Assembly: GCF_012933465.1 (NCBI RefSeq) | Contig: NZ_JABBND010000015.1 | Location: forward strand, 1 to 64,000 | DNA length: 64,000 nucleotides | Direction: 5' to 3' | DNA from: Actinomycetospora sp. TBRC 11914 | GTDB taxonomy: Bacteria; Actinomycetota; Actinomycetes; Mycobacteriales; Pseudonocardiaceae | Shown here: piece after piece, positions 50,897-61,463 of the stretch | Numbering within the stretch: the first letter of the stretch is position 1 | Layout of the letters: each line of letters starts with the position of its first letter | The notes under the pieces: generated by a model | Databases searched by the model: none | What the model was told of the DNA's origin: nothing | The model's input: the letters and a program-made list of their open reading frames with translations, nothing else | Made by a program: the position numbers and the translations under genes

Positions 50897-52356
50897 CGTC
50901 CAGGCCCCGAGGACCCTGCTGCGCCGCGCTGCTCACGACGTTCATCGCGGTGCTGACGGTGCTCGCCGCGTGCACCGCCGCCCCACCGCACGCCGCCCCA
51001 CCGCACGCCGCCCCGCCGGCTGCCCCGGGGCCGAACCCCGCCGCGCCGTGGCCACAACGTCCGGTCGTCGACCTGACCTTCGACATGGCCCCCGACCTGA
51101 GCAGCGCCACCGGGCACGAGACGGTGGTGTTCACGCCCGATCTCCCGGTGTGCGAGCTGGTGTTCCGGGCCTGGCCGAACATGCCGAGCACCGCGGGACA
51201 GGGGAATGCGCTCGTCGTCACCGGGGCGACGGTGCAGGGGCGCACCAGCGCGCCGGTCATGAGCCCGGCCGGCGCGCCACCCGGTGCACCGGGCACGCTC
51301 GTCGAGCTGCCGTTGCCGGGCTGCGTCCCCGCGGGGCAGAGCGTCCGGGCGGAGCTCGGTTTCGCCCTCCGTCTCGGGGCGGACTCCGACGAACGCATGG
51401 GCACCTCCCCCGCGACCGGGACCGCGTGGTTCGGCTCCGGCTTCCCGCTGCTGGCCTGGGTCCGGGGACAGGGCTGGATCCGCGACGACGCCGTCACGAT
51501 CCCCAGCGAGACCGCCACGAGCGAGGACTTCCGCCTCGACGCCCTGCGCGTCATCGCCCCCACCAGGGCGGAAGTCTCGGGGACCGGGCGCGCTGACGTC
51601 CCGGTTCCCGGGCCGCAGGCCGGGACGACGGCGCACGTCTTCCACGCCGACGCGGTCCGGGACGTGTCGGTCGCCGTCGGGGCCTACCGGGTCCAGGAGC
51701 GCGACGTGGCCGGCGCCCGGCTGCACCTGTTCACCCCGGCGTCCGGGACGCGCGCCGACCCCCAGCGGTGGGCCCAGGAGATCGACGGGACGCTCGGACG
51801 GCTCGAGCAGCTGCTCGGCCCGTCCCCCTACGCCGACCTCTGGGTGGTCATCGTGCCGCCGCTGACGTCGGGCATCGAGTACCCGGGCGCGCTGCAGTTC
51901 GGCGACCTCGGGACGAAGGACGTGCCCGAGCTGGCCGCGCACGAGCTGGCCCACCAGTGGTTCTACGGGCTGGTCGGCAACGACCAGGCGCGCGACCCGT
52001 GGCTCGACGAGGGCTTCGCGACCTACGCGCAGGCCGTCGTCGACGACTCGCCCGGCGAGTACCGGCTCGGCAGCGTGCCCCGGGCCCTGCGCGGCGGGCT
52101 CGGCGACCCGATGGGCGCCTGGTCCGGCCGCGGCCCGGGCGCGTACTACAGCGGGGTCTACGTCCAGGGCGCCGCGGCCCTGCTCGCCGCCCGCCGCCGC
52201 GTCGGCGCCGGGCCGTTCGACGCCGCCGTGCGCGCGTACGTCACCACCAACGCCCACCGCGTCGCCACCCCGGCCGACGTCGCCCACGCCTTCGCCGGGC
52301 TGCCGGTGGCGTCCGACCTGCTCGCCGGCGCCGGAGCCTTCGCCACCCGCCGCTGA
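50893..52356 (+). CDS. M1-family (gluzincin) metallopeptidase, lipoprotein
   Basis: The roughly 487-residue protein has a lipoprotein signal (LLTTFIAVLTVLAAC, lipobox Cys) and a Pro/Ala-rich linker containing PHAAPPHAAPP. The catalytic domain with HELAH (His350, His354) and Glu373 in WLDEGFA is spaced exactly as in M1 aminopeptidases; the usual GAMEN is replaced by GIEYPG. A C-terminal GVYVQGAAALLAARRRVG helix follows. It is an extracytoplasmic, membrane-anchored peptidase. The GTG lies in the overlap with a five-codon leader frame carrying the good ribosome-binding site. Confidence 0.85.
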   Translation: MTSRPRGPCCAALLTTFIAVLTVLAACTAAPPHAAPPHAAPPAAPGPNPAAPWPQRPVVDLTFDMAPDLSSATGHETVVFTPDLPVCELVFRAWPNMPSTAGQGNALVVTGATVQGRTSAPVMSPAGAPPGAPGTLVELPLPGCVPAGQSVRAELGFALRLGADSDERMGTSPATGTAWFGSGFPLLAWVRGQGWIRDDAVTIPSETATSEDFRLDALRVIAPTRAEVSGTGRADVPVPGPQAGTTAHVFHADAVRDVSVAVGAYRVQERDVAGARLHLFTPASGTRADPQRWAQEIDGTLGRLEQLLGPSPYADLWVVIVPPLTSGIEYPGALQFGDLGTKDVPELAAHELAHQWFYGLVGNDQARDPWLDEGFATYAQAVVDDSPGEYRLGSVPRALRGGLGDPMGAWSGRGPGAYYSGVYVQGAAALLAARRRVGAGPFDAAVRAYVTTNAHRVATPADVAHAFAGLPVASDLLAGAGAFATRR

Positions 52357-52411
52357 CGTCGCCGGTCGGGGCGTGAACACGCCAGACACCGCACGTTCCT
52401 GGCGCCCCGGC

Positions 52412-52591
52412 TCAGGAGAACAGGTTCTCCACGAAGACGATGATGGAGTGCGCGATCGACGCGAGCCCGGCGAAGATCGCATCGACCGTCGCCGCGGCGC
52501 TCCTCGGCGCGGAAATGATCCAGAAGAGCACCAGGATCACGATGATGACCCCGATCACACGATTCACCGTCGGAACGTACAACGCGTCCAC
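52412..52591 (-). CDS. Small membrane protein, 59 residues
   Basis: The product has one strong membrane helix (VIGVIIVILVLFWIISAP) and a second hydrophobic stretch (IAGLASIAHSIIVFVENLF-like). The GTG is followed by LYVPTVNRVI, a start seen in small actinobacterial envelope proteins. There is no convincing ribosome-binding site and alternative starts are possible. The gene is in a small convergent/divergent niche between the M1 peptidase and a long gap before rpf. Function unknown. Confidence 0.5.
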   Translation of the reverse strand: MDALYVPTVNRVIGVIIVILVLFWIISAPRSAAATVDAIFAGLASIAHSIIVFVENLFS

Positions 52592-53599
<1,008 letters not shown>

Positions 53600-53610
53600 C
53601 CCCTGGAAGG

Positions 53611-53669
53611 GGCGACGTCGAGGGTCTCCCCGCACTCCTCCCGGGGTCGCGGGGAGGCCCGGCGTCGCC
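53611..53669. terminator. Bidirectional hairpin between Rpf-like and serine protease genes
   Basis: GGCGACG (53611) pairs with CGTCGCC (53663), and the inner GGTCTCCCCGC (53623) pairs with GCGGGGAGGCC (53649) with one G-T pair. The structure lies between two convergent genes, so it probably terminates both. There is no U-tract, as is common in this phylum. Confidence 0.6.
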
Positions 53670-53691
53670 GTCGTGGACCGGCGGTCGATCC

Positions 53692-54423
53692 TCAGCCGCC
53701 GGCCGCCACGGCCCGGTCGATCGGGACGGCCGCACCCAGCGCCTCGGCCGGGTCGTGGGACGCCGCCACGATCATCCCGACGACCTCGCCCCGGTCGTTC
53801 ACCAGGGCGCTGCCCGAGTCACCACGGCGAAGAGCGGCGTGGAACTCGATGAGGCCGTCGAGCCGATGGGTGCCGCCCGCGCTGTCGGTGAGGGTGATGC
53901 TCTGGTCAAGGGCGGTCACCTTCCCCGGGGTCACCGTCGGCGCGCCGACGCCCGGACCGCCGCTGGTGACCGCCGTGACGTCCTCGCCCGCCACGGGCGA
54001 CGCGGTCCCCCGTGGGGCCGGCTGGAGTCCGGAGGCCGTGGGGAGGTCGGGCGCGTCGTGCAGCTGGATCACTGCAGCGTCGGTGGTGCGGTCCAGGCCG
54101 ACCAGCGTCGCGGGGTAGCTCCGGCCGGTGGCGCTCGACGTCGCGGTGACCGTCCTGGCGTGGTCGATCACATGGTCGCAGGTGAGGACCTCCCCCGTCG
54201 CCGTGAGCACGATGCCACTGCCCACGGCCCGCATCCCGTTGTCGAAGACCGCACTGAGGCCCACGACGGACGGGGCCGCTGTGGCCGCCGGGGCGACGGT
54301 CGGGGACGGGGGTTGTCCGACCGGCGGCGGACCGGTCGAGCTCGCCAGGGCCGAGGGAGCGAGCGCGAGCACGCCCACCACCACCGCGGCAGCGAACACC
54401 GACCTCGACCGTGGACAGCGCAC
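53692..54423 (-). CDS. Secreted trypsin-like serine protease (S1/HtrA-like, no PDZ)
   Basis: The 243-residue protein has a signal peptide (VFAAAVVVGVLALAPSALAS) and a Pro-rich linker. A chymotrypsin-fold domain follows with His84 (TCDHVIDHA; CDHV instead of AAHV), Asp115 (DRTTDAAVIQLHD) and Ser203 (RRGDSGSALVNDRGEVVG). All three catalytic residues are present. No PDZ domain follows. GGAGGGG is seven bases before the GTG start. It may process envelope proteins; it is convergent with the Rpf-like gene. Confidence 0.85.
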   Translation of the reverse strand: MRCPRSRSVFAAAVVVGVLALAPSALASSTGPPPVGQPPSPTVAPAATAAPSVVGLSAVFDNGMRAVGSGIVLTATGEVLTCDHVIDHARTVTATSSATGRSYPATLVGLDRTTDAAVIQLHDAPDLPTASGLQPAPRGTASPVAGEDVTAVTSGGPGVGAPTVTPGKVTALDQSITLTDSAGGTHRLDGLIEFHAALRRGDSGSALVNDRGEVVGMIVAASHDPAEALGAAVPIDRAVAAGG

Positions 54424-54654
54424 CGACCGTCCCCTCCCCTCGAGCGACGGTGATCCTGGAAGCCTCCCGGCGACCGCGGCACGGCCGTTGGTCCCGAGAT
54501 CGGGAACGGAGGTCACGGGCCATCCGACGACGGTGCCGGGGGCTCCGCGCCTGCGGCCCGGGAGCGCGGTGGCCACGGCGTTCGCGGCGCTGCTTGCGGC
54601 GAGGACGTCGACGACGGACGGTGGGCGCCACCGAACCTGACCGGGGGTGCTGCC

Positions 54655-55131
54655 ATGGACGGCGCACGGCGACTGCGCGAGGTCCCCGATCACGGGCGGT
54701 TCCCGGGCACCGTCCAGCTCGCCGTGGTCACCGCGCCGAGCGCGACGCACGGCCCCCGACGGCCGAGGCGACGCTGGGCCGTCGCCGCGCTCACGTCCAG
54801 CGTCGCCCTGCTCGCCGCGGCGGCGGCCCTCGTCCTGGGGCTCGGGCTGACGGAGTCGGCGTCGGCCCCGGCGGCCTCGGCCGCACCGGGCCCGGCGGCA
54901 CCGGCGCCGGCCCCACTGGCGCCGGGCCCTCCGGCGGCGGGACTGGCCCCCTTCCCACCGTCGCCCGCCTCCGCCGCCCCACCCATCGTGCCGCGCGGCG
55001 GACCCACCTCGACGGCCCGCTCGGCCGGCCGGTCGGCGGGGTCGTCGACGAGGGCTCGGTCGAGCCGGCACCCCTCGTCACGGAGCAGCAGCCCCACGCG
55101 GGGCATCGTCGCGGGTTCCCCGACGTCCTGA
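54655..55131 (+). CDS. Membrane protein with proline-rich extracytoplasmic tail
   Basis: The 158-residue product is unrecognised. A basic cytoplasmic N-terminus (PRRPRRRW) is followed by a membrane segment (VAALTSSVALLAAAAALVLG) and then Ala/Pro-rich sequence (APAPAPLAPGPPAAGLAPFP) and a Ser/Arg-rich tail. Such tails traverse or bind the cell wall. GGGGGTGC lies six bases before the ATG. It is divergent from the serine protease and ends 3 bases before a convergent MEDS gene. Codon use is less regular in the tail, so expression is uncertain. Confidence 0.5.
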   Translation: MDGARRLREVPDHGRFPGTVQLAVVTAPSATHGPRRPRRRWAVAALTSSVALLAAAAALVLGLGLTESASAPAASAAPGPAAPAPAPLAPGPPAAGLAPFPPSPASAAPPIVPRGGPTSTARSAGRSAGSSTRARSSRHPSSRSSSPTRGIVAGSPTS

Positions 55132-55133
55132 CG

Positions 55134-56138
55134 TCAGGGCTCGAGGTACATGGTCATGCGCACCGTCGTGCCGAGCGCGGGGTCGGTGTGGACCCGGACG
55201 AGGTCGCACAGCTCGTGGACCAGTCGGAGGCCGTAGCCCCGCCCGACGGGATCACCGCGGTGGCGCCCGACGAGGGGGTCGGGGATCCAGCCGCCGTCCT
55301 GGACCTCGCACACGACGGCCGGCGGCTCGTCGGCCTCCCAGCCGGACGCCGTGCCCGGTTCCCGGGTCCACACCGCGAGCAGTCCCCGCCCGCCGGTGTG
55401 CAGCACGGTGTTGACCGCGACCTCGAAGGCGGCCAGGGCCAGGTCGGCCACGCGGTCCGGCGCGAGGCCCGCACGCGCCGCGTGCTCGGCGACCGCCGTC
55501 CGCACCGCCCGGGGACCGGACGGTGCGGCGAACACCAGCGCCTCGCCGATCGCGGTCGGTTCCTCGAGCGGCCCGCTGTACCTCCGGGCGAGCTCGACCG
55601 GGTCGGCGTACGACGGGCTGTCCGTCGTCACCCCGCGCTCGACCACGACCGGGTGGGTGCGGACCGCGTCGTCGATCACCGCCGGGGCGAGCGCGGCGGT
55701 GTCGTACGGACAGAGGACCTCGACGGCGCGGTCGGCGAGCGCGACGTTGATCAGCGCCTCGTGCTGGACGGCGGCGGCGTATTCCTCGCGGCTGCGCCCC
55801 GCCCAGATCGGCTCGCCCACGATGCGCACCCCGGCGCGGTCGGCGTGCACGTCCGCGAAGGCCCGCAGGACTCCGCCGATAATGCGGCCAGGGTTGCGCC
55901 CCGCGACCGTCATGTCGTGGAACACGACGTCCGAGGCCACCGGCCCCAGAGCCGAGCGGACGAGGTCGAGCCGGTGTGGGGGTGCCGCCATCATCGCCGG
56001 GAGCCCGGACTCCACGGCCCCCCGCAGGAAGGGGACGGTCCCCGCGAGGTAGGCCTCGTCGTCGGCGTAGAAGAGCGCAGGATGGTCCAGGCCGTCGCTC
56101 TCACCGCGACGGTGCCGACCGCGCCCATACCTCGTCAC
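55134..56138 (-). CDS. MEDS-domain sensor with C-terminal HATPase (anti-sigma-like) domain
   Basis: The 334-residue protein has an N-terminal MEDS (DcmR-type sensory) domain (HPALFYADDEAYLAGTVPFL, HDMTVAGRNPGRIIGGVLRA, VRIVGEPIWAGRSREEYAAA, VLCPYDTAALAPAVIDDAV) and a C-terminal GHKL/HATPase domain (DLALAAFEVAVNTVLHTGGR with the N-box Asn, DGGWIPDPLVG, GRGYGLRLVHELCDLV). The combination suggests a serine kinase/anti-sigma regulator of the general stress response. The GTG has a weak GGGATG site. The next gene upstream also encodes a GHKL ATPase. Confidence 0.85.
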   Translation of the reverse strand: MTRYGRGRHRRGESDGLDHPALFYADDEAYLAGTVPFLRGAVESGLPAMMAAPPHRLDLVRSALGPVASDVVFHDMTVAGRNPGRIIGGVLRAFADVHADRAGVRIVGEPIWAGRSREEYAAAVQHEALINVALADRAVEVLCPYDTAALAPAVIDDAVRTHPVVVERGVTTDSPSYADPVELARRYSGPLEEPTAIGEALVFAAPSGPRAVRTAVAEHAARAGLAPDRVADLALAAFEVAVNTVLHTGGRGLLAVWTREPGTASGWEADEPPAVVCEVQDGGWIPDPLVGRHRGDPVGRGYGLRLVHELCDLVRVHTDPALGTTVRMTMYLEP

Positions 56139-56243
56139 TGCTGGTCATCCCGGGTTCGACGATGGATGACCCGCCATCATGCCCCGGTCGGCCTGACCGG
56201 GGAAACGTCCGCCCGACACCGCGGCCGGCCGGGCCCGCCCCGC

Positions 56244-56750
56244 TCAGTCGGTGGGGGCGGGTGCGGGGGCGCCCCAGCACAACCGCACGGTGGTGCCCTG
56301 GTCGGTCGCCTCGAGGCTGGCCCGGTCGGCGAGCTGGGCCATCAGCGTCACCCCGCGCCCCCGGTAGCCGGGATCGCCCGGAGGCAGCCAGGCCCCGTCG
56401 TCGGCCACGAGCACGGCGACGCCCCCACCGCAGGCGCGGGGTCCGGCGACGAGCTCGACGTGGCACTCCCGATCGGGGCAGGCGTGCTCCACCGCGTTGG
56501 TCACGGCCTCGTCGACCACGAGGACGATCGACTCCGCCAGATCGTCGCCGAGCTCCGCGGTGACGACCCAGGAGCGCATCCGTCCCCGCAGGGTGCGCAA
56601 CGCGGCCGGCTCGGCGGCCAGCTTCTCGCGGACCCAGGCCGGGTCGCCGTCGCGTGGCTCCGGCCAGCACCGGCACGACGGCCCTTCCGGCATCGGGGAG
56701 GACGTCTCCGCAGGGTCGGCGGAGGCGTCGGGACGCCGGTCTGGGTTCAC
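56244..56750 (-). CDS. RsbW-like ATP-binding anti-sigma factor
   Basis: The 168-residue protein has a single HATPase_c_2 domain: LRGRMRSWVVTAELGDDLAE, IVLVVDEAVTNAVEHACPD (N-box), VLVADDGAWLPPGDPGYRGR and GVTLMAQLADRASLEATDQG. This is the Ser-kinase/anti-sigma fold of RsbW relatives. A Cys pair near the N-terminus (SCRCW) is unusual. The GTG start lacks a good ribosome-binding site; an ATG 19 codons later is an option. With the downstream MEDS-ATPase (105-base gap) it forms a regulatory pair without an adjacent sigma or STAS gene. Confidence 0.85.
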   Translation of the reverse strand: MNPDRRPDASADPAETSSPMPEGPSCRCWPEPRDGDPAWVREKLAAEPAALRTLRGRMRSWVVTAELGDDLAESIVLVVDEAVTNAVEHACPDRECHVELVAGPRACGGGVAVLVADDGAWLPPGDPGYRGRGVTLMAQLADRASLEATDQGTTVRLCWGAPAPAPTD

Positions 56751-56979
56751 TTACCACGAGTACCCGGTGGCGCCGGGGGCCCACCTCGCGGGTCGACCTC
56801 TCTCACCTCGGGCACGTGCGGTCCAGCGGAACCGCGTGGTGCCGCTGCGACCACGAGGAAGTGCTGCGGCGCGACCGGGTCCCGGCGACTCGGTCGCGAG
56901 GGAGCACTCGCGGTCCTCGCAACTCCACGGCGTCCGGCGCGGGAGCGGAGCCGGAGCGTCGACCGGGCGCTGACCGGTG

Positions 56980-57051
56980 TGGGCGCGGCAGGATTCGAAC
57001 CTGCGACCGACGGCTTGTAAGGCCGGTGCTCTTCCGCTGAGCTACGCGCCC
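56980..57051 (-). tRNA. tRNA-Val (anticodon TAC)
   Basis: The minus strand reads GGGCGCG acceptor, GCTC-AGCGGAA-GAGC D arm, anticodon loop CTTACAA, GCAGG-TTCGAAT-CCTGC T arm and CGCGCCC acceptor with discriminator A. The anticodon TAC specifies valine. The anticodon stem has four pairs plus a C-U mismatch at its outer end. CCA is not encoded. Confidence 0.92.
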
Positions 57052-57108
57052 GGAATGCGCACGAGTGTCCGCGTCCACCCGCGGACACGCATGCGCATTA
57101 CGGAGCCG

Positions 57109-57579
57109 TCACGCCGAGGCCTTGAGCTCCTCGATGGCGTCCTTCCAGCTCTGCTGGTTGCGGGCGTCGCCGGGGCCGTTGTGCTCGGCGAAGCGGACGA
57201 CGCCGTCCTTGTCGATCAGGAACGTGCCACGGAAGGCGAAGCCGAGGTCGGAGGAGAACACCCCGTAGCTCTCGGCGACCGCGCCGTGCGGCCAGAAGTC
57301 CGAGAGCAGCGGGAAGCTGTAGCCCTCCTGGTTCGCCCAGGCCTTGAGCGACCAGGTGGTGTCCACGGAGATACCGAGGAGCTGGACGTCGTCGTTCTGG
57401 AACGCGCCGATGTCGTCGCGCGCCGAGCACAGCTCCCCGGTGCAGATGCCGGAGAACGCGAAGGGGTAGAACACCAGGAGGACGGCCTGCTTGCCGGCGA
57501 AGTCGGAGAGCGAGACCTCCGCGCCGTCCTGGTTCTTGAGCGTGAAGCCGGGGGCCTTCTGGCCGACCTCGACCGTCAT
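57109..57579 (-). CDS. ahpE: AhpE-type peroxiredoxin
   Basis: The 156-residue protein is a thioredoxin-fold peroxiredoxin with the peroxidatic cysteine Cys46 in FYPFAFSGICTGELC. QLLGISVDTTWSLKAWA, FPLLSDFWPHGAVAESYGVF and RGTFLIDKDGVVRFAEH follow. It reduces peroxides and peroxynitrite. Cys51, four residues after the active motif, is an extra cysteine. AAGGAG lies upstream of the ATG. Its position beside DUF3052 and aceE is the same as in mycobacteria. Confidence 0.92.
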   Translation of the reverse strand: MTVEVGQKAPGFTLKNQDGAEVSLSDFAGKQAVLLVFYPFAFSGICTGELCSARDDIGAFQNDDVQLLGISVDTTWSLKAWANQEGYSFPLLSDFWPHGAVAESYGVFSSDLGFAFRGTFLIDKDGVVRFAEHNGPGDARNQQSWKDAIEELKASA

Positions 57580-57651
57580 GGGGTACGTCTCCTTCGGTGG
57601 GGACCGAGCGGGTCGGGGCTCACCCTAGCGATCCGCCCACCCGGCACGCCC

Positions 57652-58095
57652 TCACCGGCGCTGCCGCCCTCCCGCCTTCGGCGCGACGAGCCGGGTGCCG
57701 ACCCAGCCGTCGGAGACGTTGACGTTGGAGGTCTGGGAGAGGCCCGCCGTCGGCGCCGCCTCGGCGATCTCGGAGGGCTCGACGTGCCCGTCGTAGCCGG
57801 TCTTGGGCGTCAGGACCCAGACCACGCCGTTCTCGTCGAGGGGTGAGCGCACGTCCATGAGGGTGTCGACGAGGTCGCCGTCCCCCTCGCGCCACCACAG
57901 GACGACGAGGTCGACGACCTCCTGGGCGTCCTCGTCGAGGAGGTCCTCACCGGACCGGTCCTCGATCGCCTCGCGGACCTCGTTGTCGACGTCCGAGTCC
58001 CATCCCACTTCCTGGACGATCATCCCCGGCTCGATCCCGAGCTTGCCGGCCACGTCGTTCCGGCTGCCGTCGGTGTCCCCCGCGGCCGCGACCAC
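57652..58095 (-). CDS. DUF3052-domain protein
   Basis: The 147-residue protein carries the DUF3052 pattern: KLGIEPGMIVQEVGWDSDVD, NEVREAIEDRSGEDLLDEDA, VVDLVVLWWREGDGDLVDTL and VWVLTPKTGYDGHVEPSEIA, then ISQT-like NVNVSDGWVGTRLV. The family is actinobacterial and of unknown function; its neighbourhood with aceE and ahpE is conserved. The GTG start has GGAGGG nine bases upstream. It diverges from aceE over 335 bases. Confidence 0.88.
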   Translation of the reverse strand: MVAAAGDTDGSRNDVAGKLGIEPGMIVQEVGWDSDVDNEVREAIEDRSGEDLLDEDAQEVVDLVVLWWREGDGDLVDTLMDVRSPLDENGVVWVLTPKTGYDGHVEPSEIAEAAPTAGLSQTSNVNVSDGWVGTRLVAPKAGGRQRR

Positions 58096-58430
58096 GTCTC
58101 TCGTCCCTCCTCGGTGCCAGCTGCGGACCCTCGGTGTGATGCCCGCCAATCACGCACAGCGAACACGCCCGCGCAGTCGCGCGCAACCAGCCACGCGGCA
58201 CGCGGAGCGGACGGTACGACGCGCGCCCCCGACCGCCCAGCGGTGTCCCGCCGACCGGCCGCTGCCGCTGCTACTCGCGGGTAGAGATGACGGCGACGCC
58301 CCGGGGGACGACGATGACCCCCACCTGGGGAGACCCCTTGGGCAGAATCGGTTCCGAACGCCCGCACGCCACCGGCGAGCGGGTCGGCCGGAGCACACCG
58401 TCGGACCCACGCGACGAGGAGCAGCAGCAG
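58096..58430. other. 335-bp divergent promoter region of aceE and the DUF3052 gene
   Basis: No gene is seen. Around 58270-58300 the sequence gTAGAGATgacgg could hold a -10 for aceE. A GGGG/CCCC-rich segment (CCCCGGGGG to CCTGGGG, 58300-58330) could fold. A plus-strand frame extends the aceE frame upstream, but its early ATGs lack ribosome-binding sites. Confidence 0.4.
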
Positions 58431-61247
58431 TTGTCGACCACGAACGACTCCCCGAACACCGAGAACACCCCGCGGGTCCACGTCATCCGTGACGGCCTCT
58501 CGTCGCACCTGCCGGACATCGACCCGGACGAGACCGCGGAGTGGATCGAGTCGTTCGACCAGGTCCTCGACTCCGCGGGCCAGCAGCGCGCCCGCTTCCT
58601 CATGCTGCAGCTGCTCCAGCGCGCCCGGGAGCGCCGCGTGGCGGTGCCGAGCCTGTTCTCCACCGACTACGTCAACACCATCCCCACCGACCAGGAGCCG
58701 TGGTTCCCGGGCGACGAGGAGACCGAGCGCCGTTACCGCGCGTGGATCCGCTGGAACGCCGCGACGATGGTCCACCGGGCGCAGCGGCCCGGCGTCGGGG
58801 TCGGCGGGCACATCTCCACCTACGCGTCGGCGGCGTCGTTGTACGAAGTGGGCTTCAACTGGTTCTTCCGCGGCAAGGACCACCCCGGCGGCGGCGACCA
58901 CGTCTACATCCAGGGCCACGCCTCCCCCGGCATCTACGCCCGCGCCTTCCTCGAGGGCCGCCTAGGCGCCGAGCACCTCGACGGGTTCCGCCAGGAGCTG
59001 TCCCACGCCGGCCCGGGCGGCGGGCTGCCGTCGTACCCGCACCCGCGGCTGATGCCGTGGTTCTGGGAGCACCCCACGGTCTCGATGGGCCTCGGCCCGA
59101 TCAACGCGATCTTCCAGGCACGGTTCGACCGCTACCTGTCCAACCGCGGGATCAAGGACACCTCCCAGCAGCACACCTGGGCGTTCCTCGGCGACGGCGA
59201 GATGGACGAGCCGGAGTCCCGCGGCGCCATCCACGTCGCCGCGGCCGAGGGCCTGGACAACCTGACCTTCGTCATCAACTGCAACCTGCAGCGTCTCGAC
59301 GGGCCGGTGCACGGCAACGGCAAGGTCATCCAGGAGCTGGAGTCGTTCTTCCGCGGCGCCGGCTGGAACGTCGTCAAGGTGATCTGGGGCCGGGAGTGGG
59401 ACCGGCTGCTGCACGCCGACCGCGACGGCGCCCTGATCAACCTCATGAACACCACGCCCGACGGCGACTTCCAGACCTACAAGGCCAACGACGGCGCCTA
59501 CGTCCGCGAGCACTTCTTCGGGCGCGACCCGCGCACCAAGGACCTCGTCAAGGACATGTCCGACGACGACGTCTGGAACCTCAAGCGCGGCGCGCACGAC
59601 TACCGCAAGGTCTACGCGGCCTACCAGGCCGCGCTCGAGCACGAGGGCCGCCCGACGGTCATCCTCGCCAAGTCGATCAAGGGCTACACGCTCGGGCCGC
59701 ACTTCGAGGGACGCAACGCGACCCACCAGATGAAGAAGCTGACCCTGGAGGACCTCAAGACCTTCCGCGACGAGGTCCGCGTGCCGATCAGCGACGCCGA
59801 GCTCGAGCGCGACCCCTACCTGCCGCCCTACTACCACCCCGGCAAGGACGCGCCGGAGATCGAGTACATGCTTGACCGACGCCGCCAGCTCGGCGGCCCG
59901 CTGCCCGAGCGCCGGCTGCGCAGCAAGCCGCTCGTGCTCCCCGGCGACAAGGTCTACGACGTCGTGCGGCGCGGCTCGGGCAAGCAGGAGATCGCCACGA
60001 CGATGGCCTTCGTCCGGCTGGTCAAGGAGCTCACCCGCGACGACGAGATCGGCAAGCGGGTCATCCCGATCATCCCCGACGAGGCCCGCACCTTCGGGAT
60101 GGACTCGTTCTTCTCGAACCTCAAGATCTACAACCCGCAGGGCCAGCTCTACACGTCGGTCGACGCCGACCAGCTCCTGGCCTACCGGGAGTCGGAGACC
60201 GGCCAGCTGCTGCACGAGGGCATCAACGAGGCCGGGTCGGTCGCCTCGTTCACCGCCGTCGGCACGTCGTACGCCACCCACGGCGAGACGATGATCCCGA
60301 TCTACATCTTCTACTCGATGTTCGGCTTCCAGCGCACCGGGGACGGGATCTGGGCGGCCGCCGACCAGATGGCGCGCGGGTTCCTGCTGGGGGCGACGGC
60401 GGGTCGCACGACCCTGGTCGGCGAGGGCCTGCAGCACAACGACGGCCACTCGCTGCTGCTCGCGGCGACCAACCCCGGCGTCGTCGCCTACGACCCGGCG
60501 TTCGCGTTCGAGATCGGCCACATCGTGCGCGACGGGCTCGAGCGGATGTACGGCGAGTCGAGCAACGGGGCGGCGGGCGAGCCGCCGGTCGAGCCCGGCC
60601 GCGACCCCAACGTCATGTACTACCTGACCGTCTACAACGAGCCCTACCGCCAGCCCGCCGAGCCGGACGGCCTCGACGTCGACGGCCTGCTCCGCGGGCT
60701 CTACCGCTACGCCCAGGCCCCCGGTGGCCCGGGGCCCCGCGCCCAGATCCTCGCCTCCGGCGTCGCGATGCCGTGGGCCCAGAAGGCGCAGGACATGCTG
60801 GCGCGCGAGTGGGGCGTGCAGGCCGACCTGTGGTCGGCGACGTCCTACGGCGAGCTGCGCCGCGACGGCGTCGCGTGCGAGCAGCACAACCAGGCCCACC
60901 CCGACGACGACCCCCGCACGCCCTACGTGACGACGGCGCTCGCGGAGGCGGCCGGCCCCGTGGTCGCGGTGTCGGACTGGATGCGCGCCGTGCCCGACCT
61001 CATCCGCCCCTGGGTGCCCGGCGACTACACGACGCTGGGCACCGACGGCTTCGGTCTCTCCGACACCCGGCCGGCCACCCGGCGGCACTTCGGGGTCGAC
61101 GCGGAGAACGTCGTGGTGGCGGTCCTGGCGGCGCTGGCGCGCCGCGGCGAGGTCGACCACTCGACCGTCCGCGACGCGGCGCGGCGCTACCAGGTCGACG
61201 ACCCGCAGGCCGCGGGGCCGCAGGAGTCCGACAGCGGGGTCGCCTGA
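58431..61247 (+). CDS. aceE: Pyruvate dehydrogenase E1 component, homodimeric
   Basis: The 938-residue enzyme matches actinobacterial AceE throughout: [39 protein letters not shown], the thiamine-diphosphate motif [12 protein letters not shown] through [66 protein letters not shown] and [18 protein letters not shown]. It decarboxylates pyruvate and passes acetyl groups to the E2 lipoyl protein. The start is TTG, with GAGGAG nine bases upstream; ATGs further upstream have no site. The neighbouring PucR and fabD genes keep the mycobacterial order. Confidence 0.95.
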   Translation: MSTTNDSPNTENTPRVHVIRDGLSSHLPDIDPDETAEWIESFDQVLDSAGQQRARFLMLQLLQRARERRVAVPSLFSTDYVNTIPTDQEPWFPGDEETERRYRAWIRWNAATMVHRAQRPGVGVGGHISTYASAASLYEVGFNWFFRGKDHPGGGDHVYIQGHASPGIYARAFLEGRLGAEHLDGFRQELSHAGPGGGLPSYPHPRLMPWFWEHPTVSMGLGPINAIFQARFDRYLSNRGIKDTSQQHTWAFLGDGEMDEPESRGAIHVAAAEGLDNLTFVINCNLQRLDGPVHGNGKVIQELESFFRGAGWNVVKVIWGREWDRLLHADRDGALINLMNTTPDGDFQTYKANDGAYVREHFFGRDPRTKDLVKDMSDDDVWNLKRGAHDYRKVYAAYQAALEHEGRPTVILAKSIKGYTLGPHFEGRNATHQMKKLTLEDLKTFRDEVRVPISDAELERDPYLPPYYHPGKDAPEIEYMLDRRRQLGGPLPERRLRSKPLVLPGDKVYDVVRRGSGKQEIATTMAFVRLVKELTRDDEIGKRVIPIIPDEARTFGMDSFFSNLKIYNPQGQLYTSVDADQLLAYRESETGQLLHEGINEAGSVASFTAVGTSYATHGETMIPIYIFYSMFGFQRTGDGIWAAADQMARGFLLGATAGRTTLVGEGLQHNDGHSLLLAATNPGVVAYDPAFAFEIGHIVRDGLERMYGESSNGAAGEPPVEPGRDPNVMYYLTVYNEPYRQPAEPDGLDVDGLLRGLYRYAQAPGGPGPRAQILASGVAMPWAQKAQDMLAREWGVQADLWSATSYGELRRDGVACEQHNQAHPDDDPRTPYVTTALAEAAGPVVAVSDWMRAVPDLIRPWVPGDYTTLGTDGFGLSDTRPATRRHFGVDAENVVVAVLAALARRGEVDHSTVRDAARRYQVDDPQAAGPQESDSGVA

Positions 61248-61463
61248 GCGATCACGCGACAGCCGTGACCTGCCCGAGACTTTTCCGCACTCGGGGCTGG
61301 CCCCAGGGGCAGGGGATGCCGCTAGGCTGTCGCCGACCGCACGGTCCTCCTCGTAGCCAACGGGGCGCCCGGCGGGTCCGGCGGTTGGAGTACATCGCTC
61401 CGGCGGCGGCTTGAAGGCTGGGGGCAGGAAGCAACCCCCGGGACATCGGTATGAGGAGCAGGA

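Noticed and set aside
58287..58430. Upstream ATG at 58287 as the aceE start
   Set aside because: It lacks a ribosome-binding site and would add a low-complexity leader; TTG at 58431 has GAGGAG and matches the family start.
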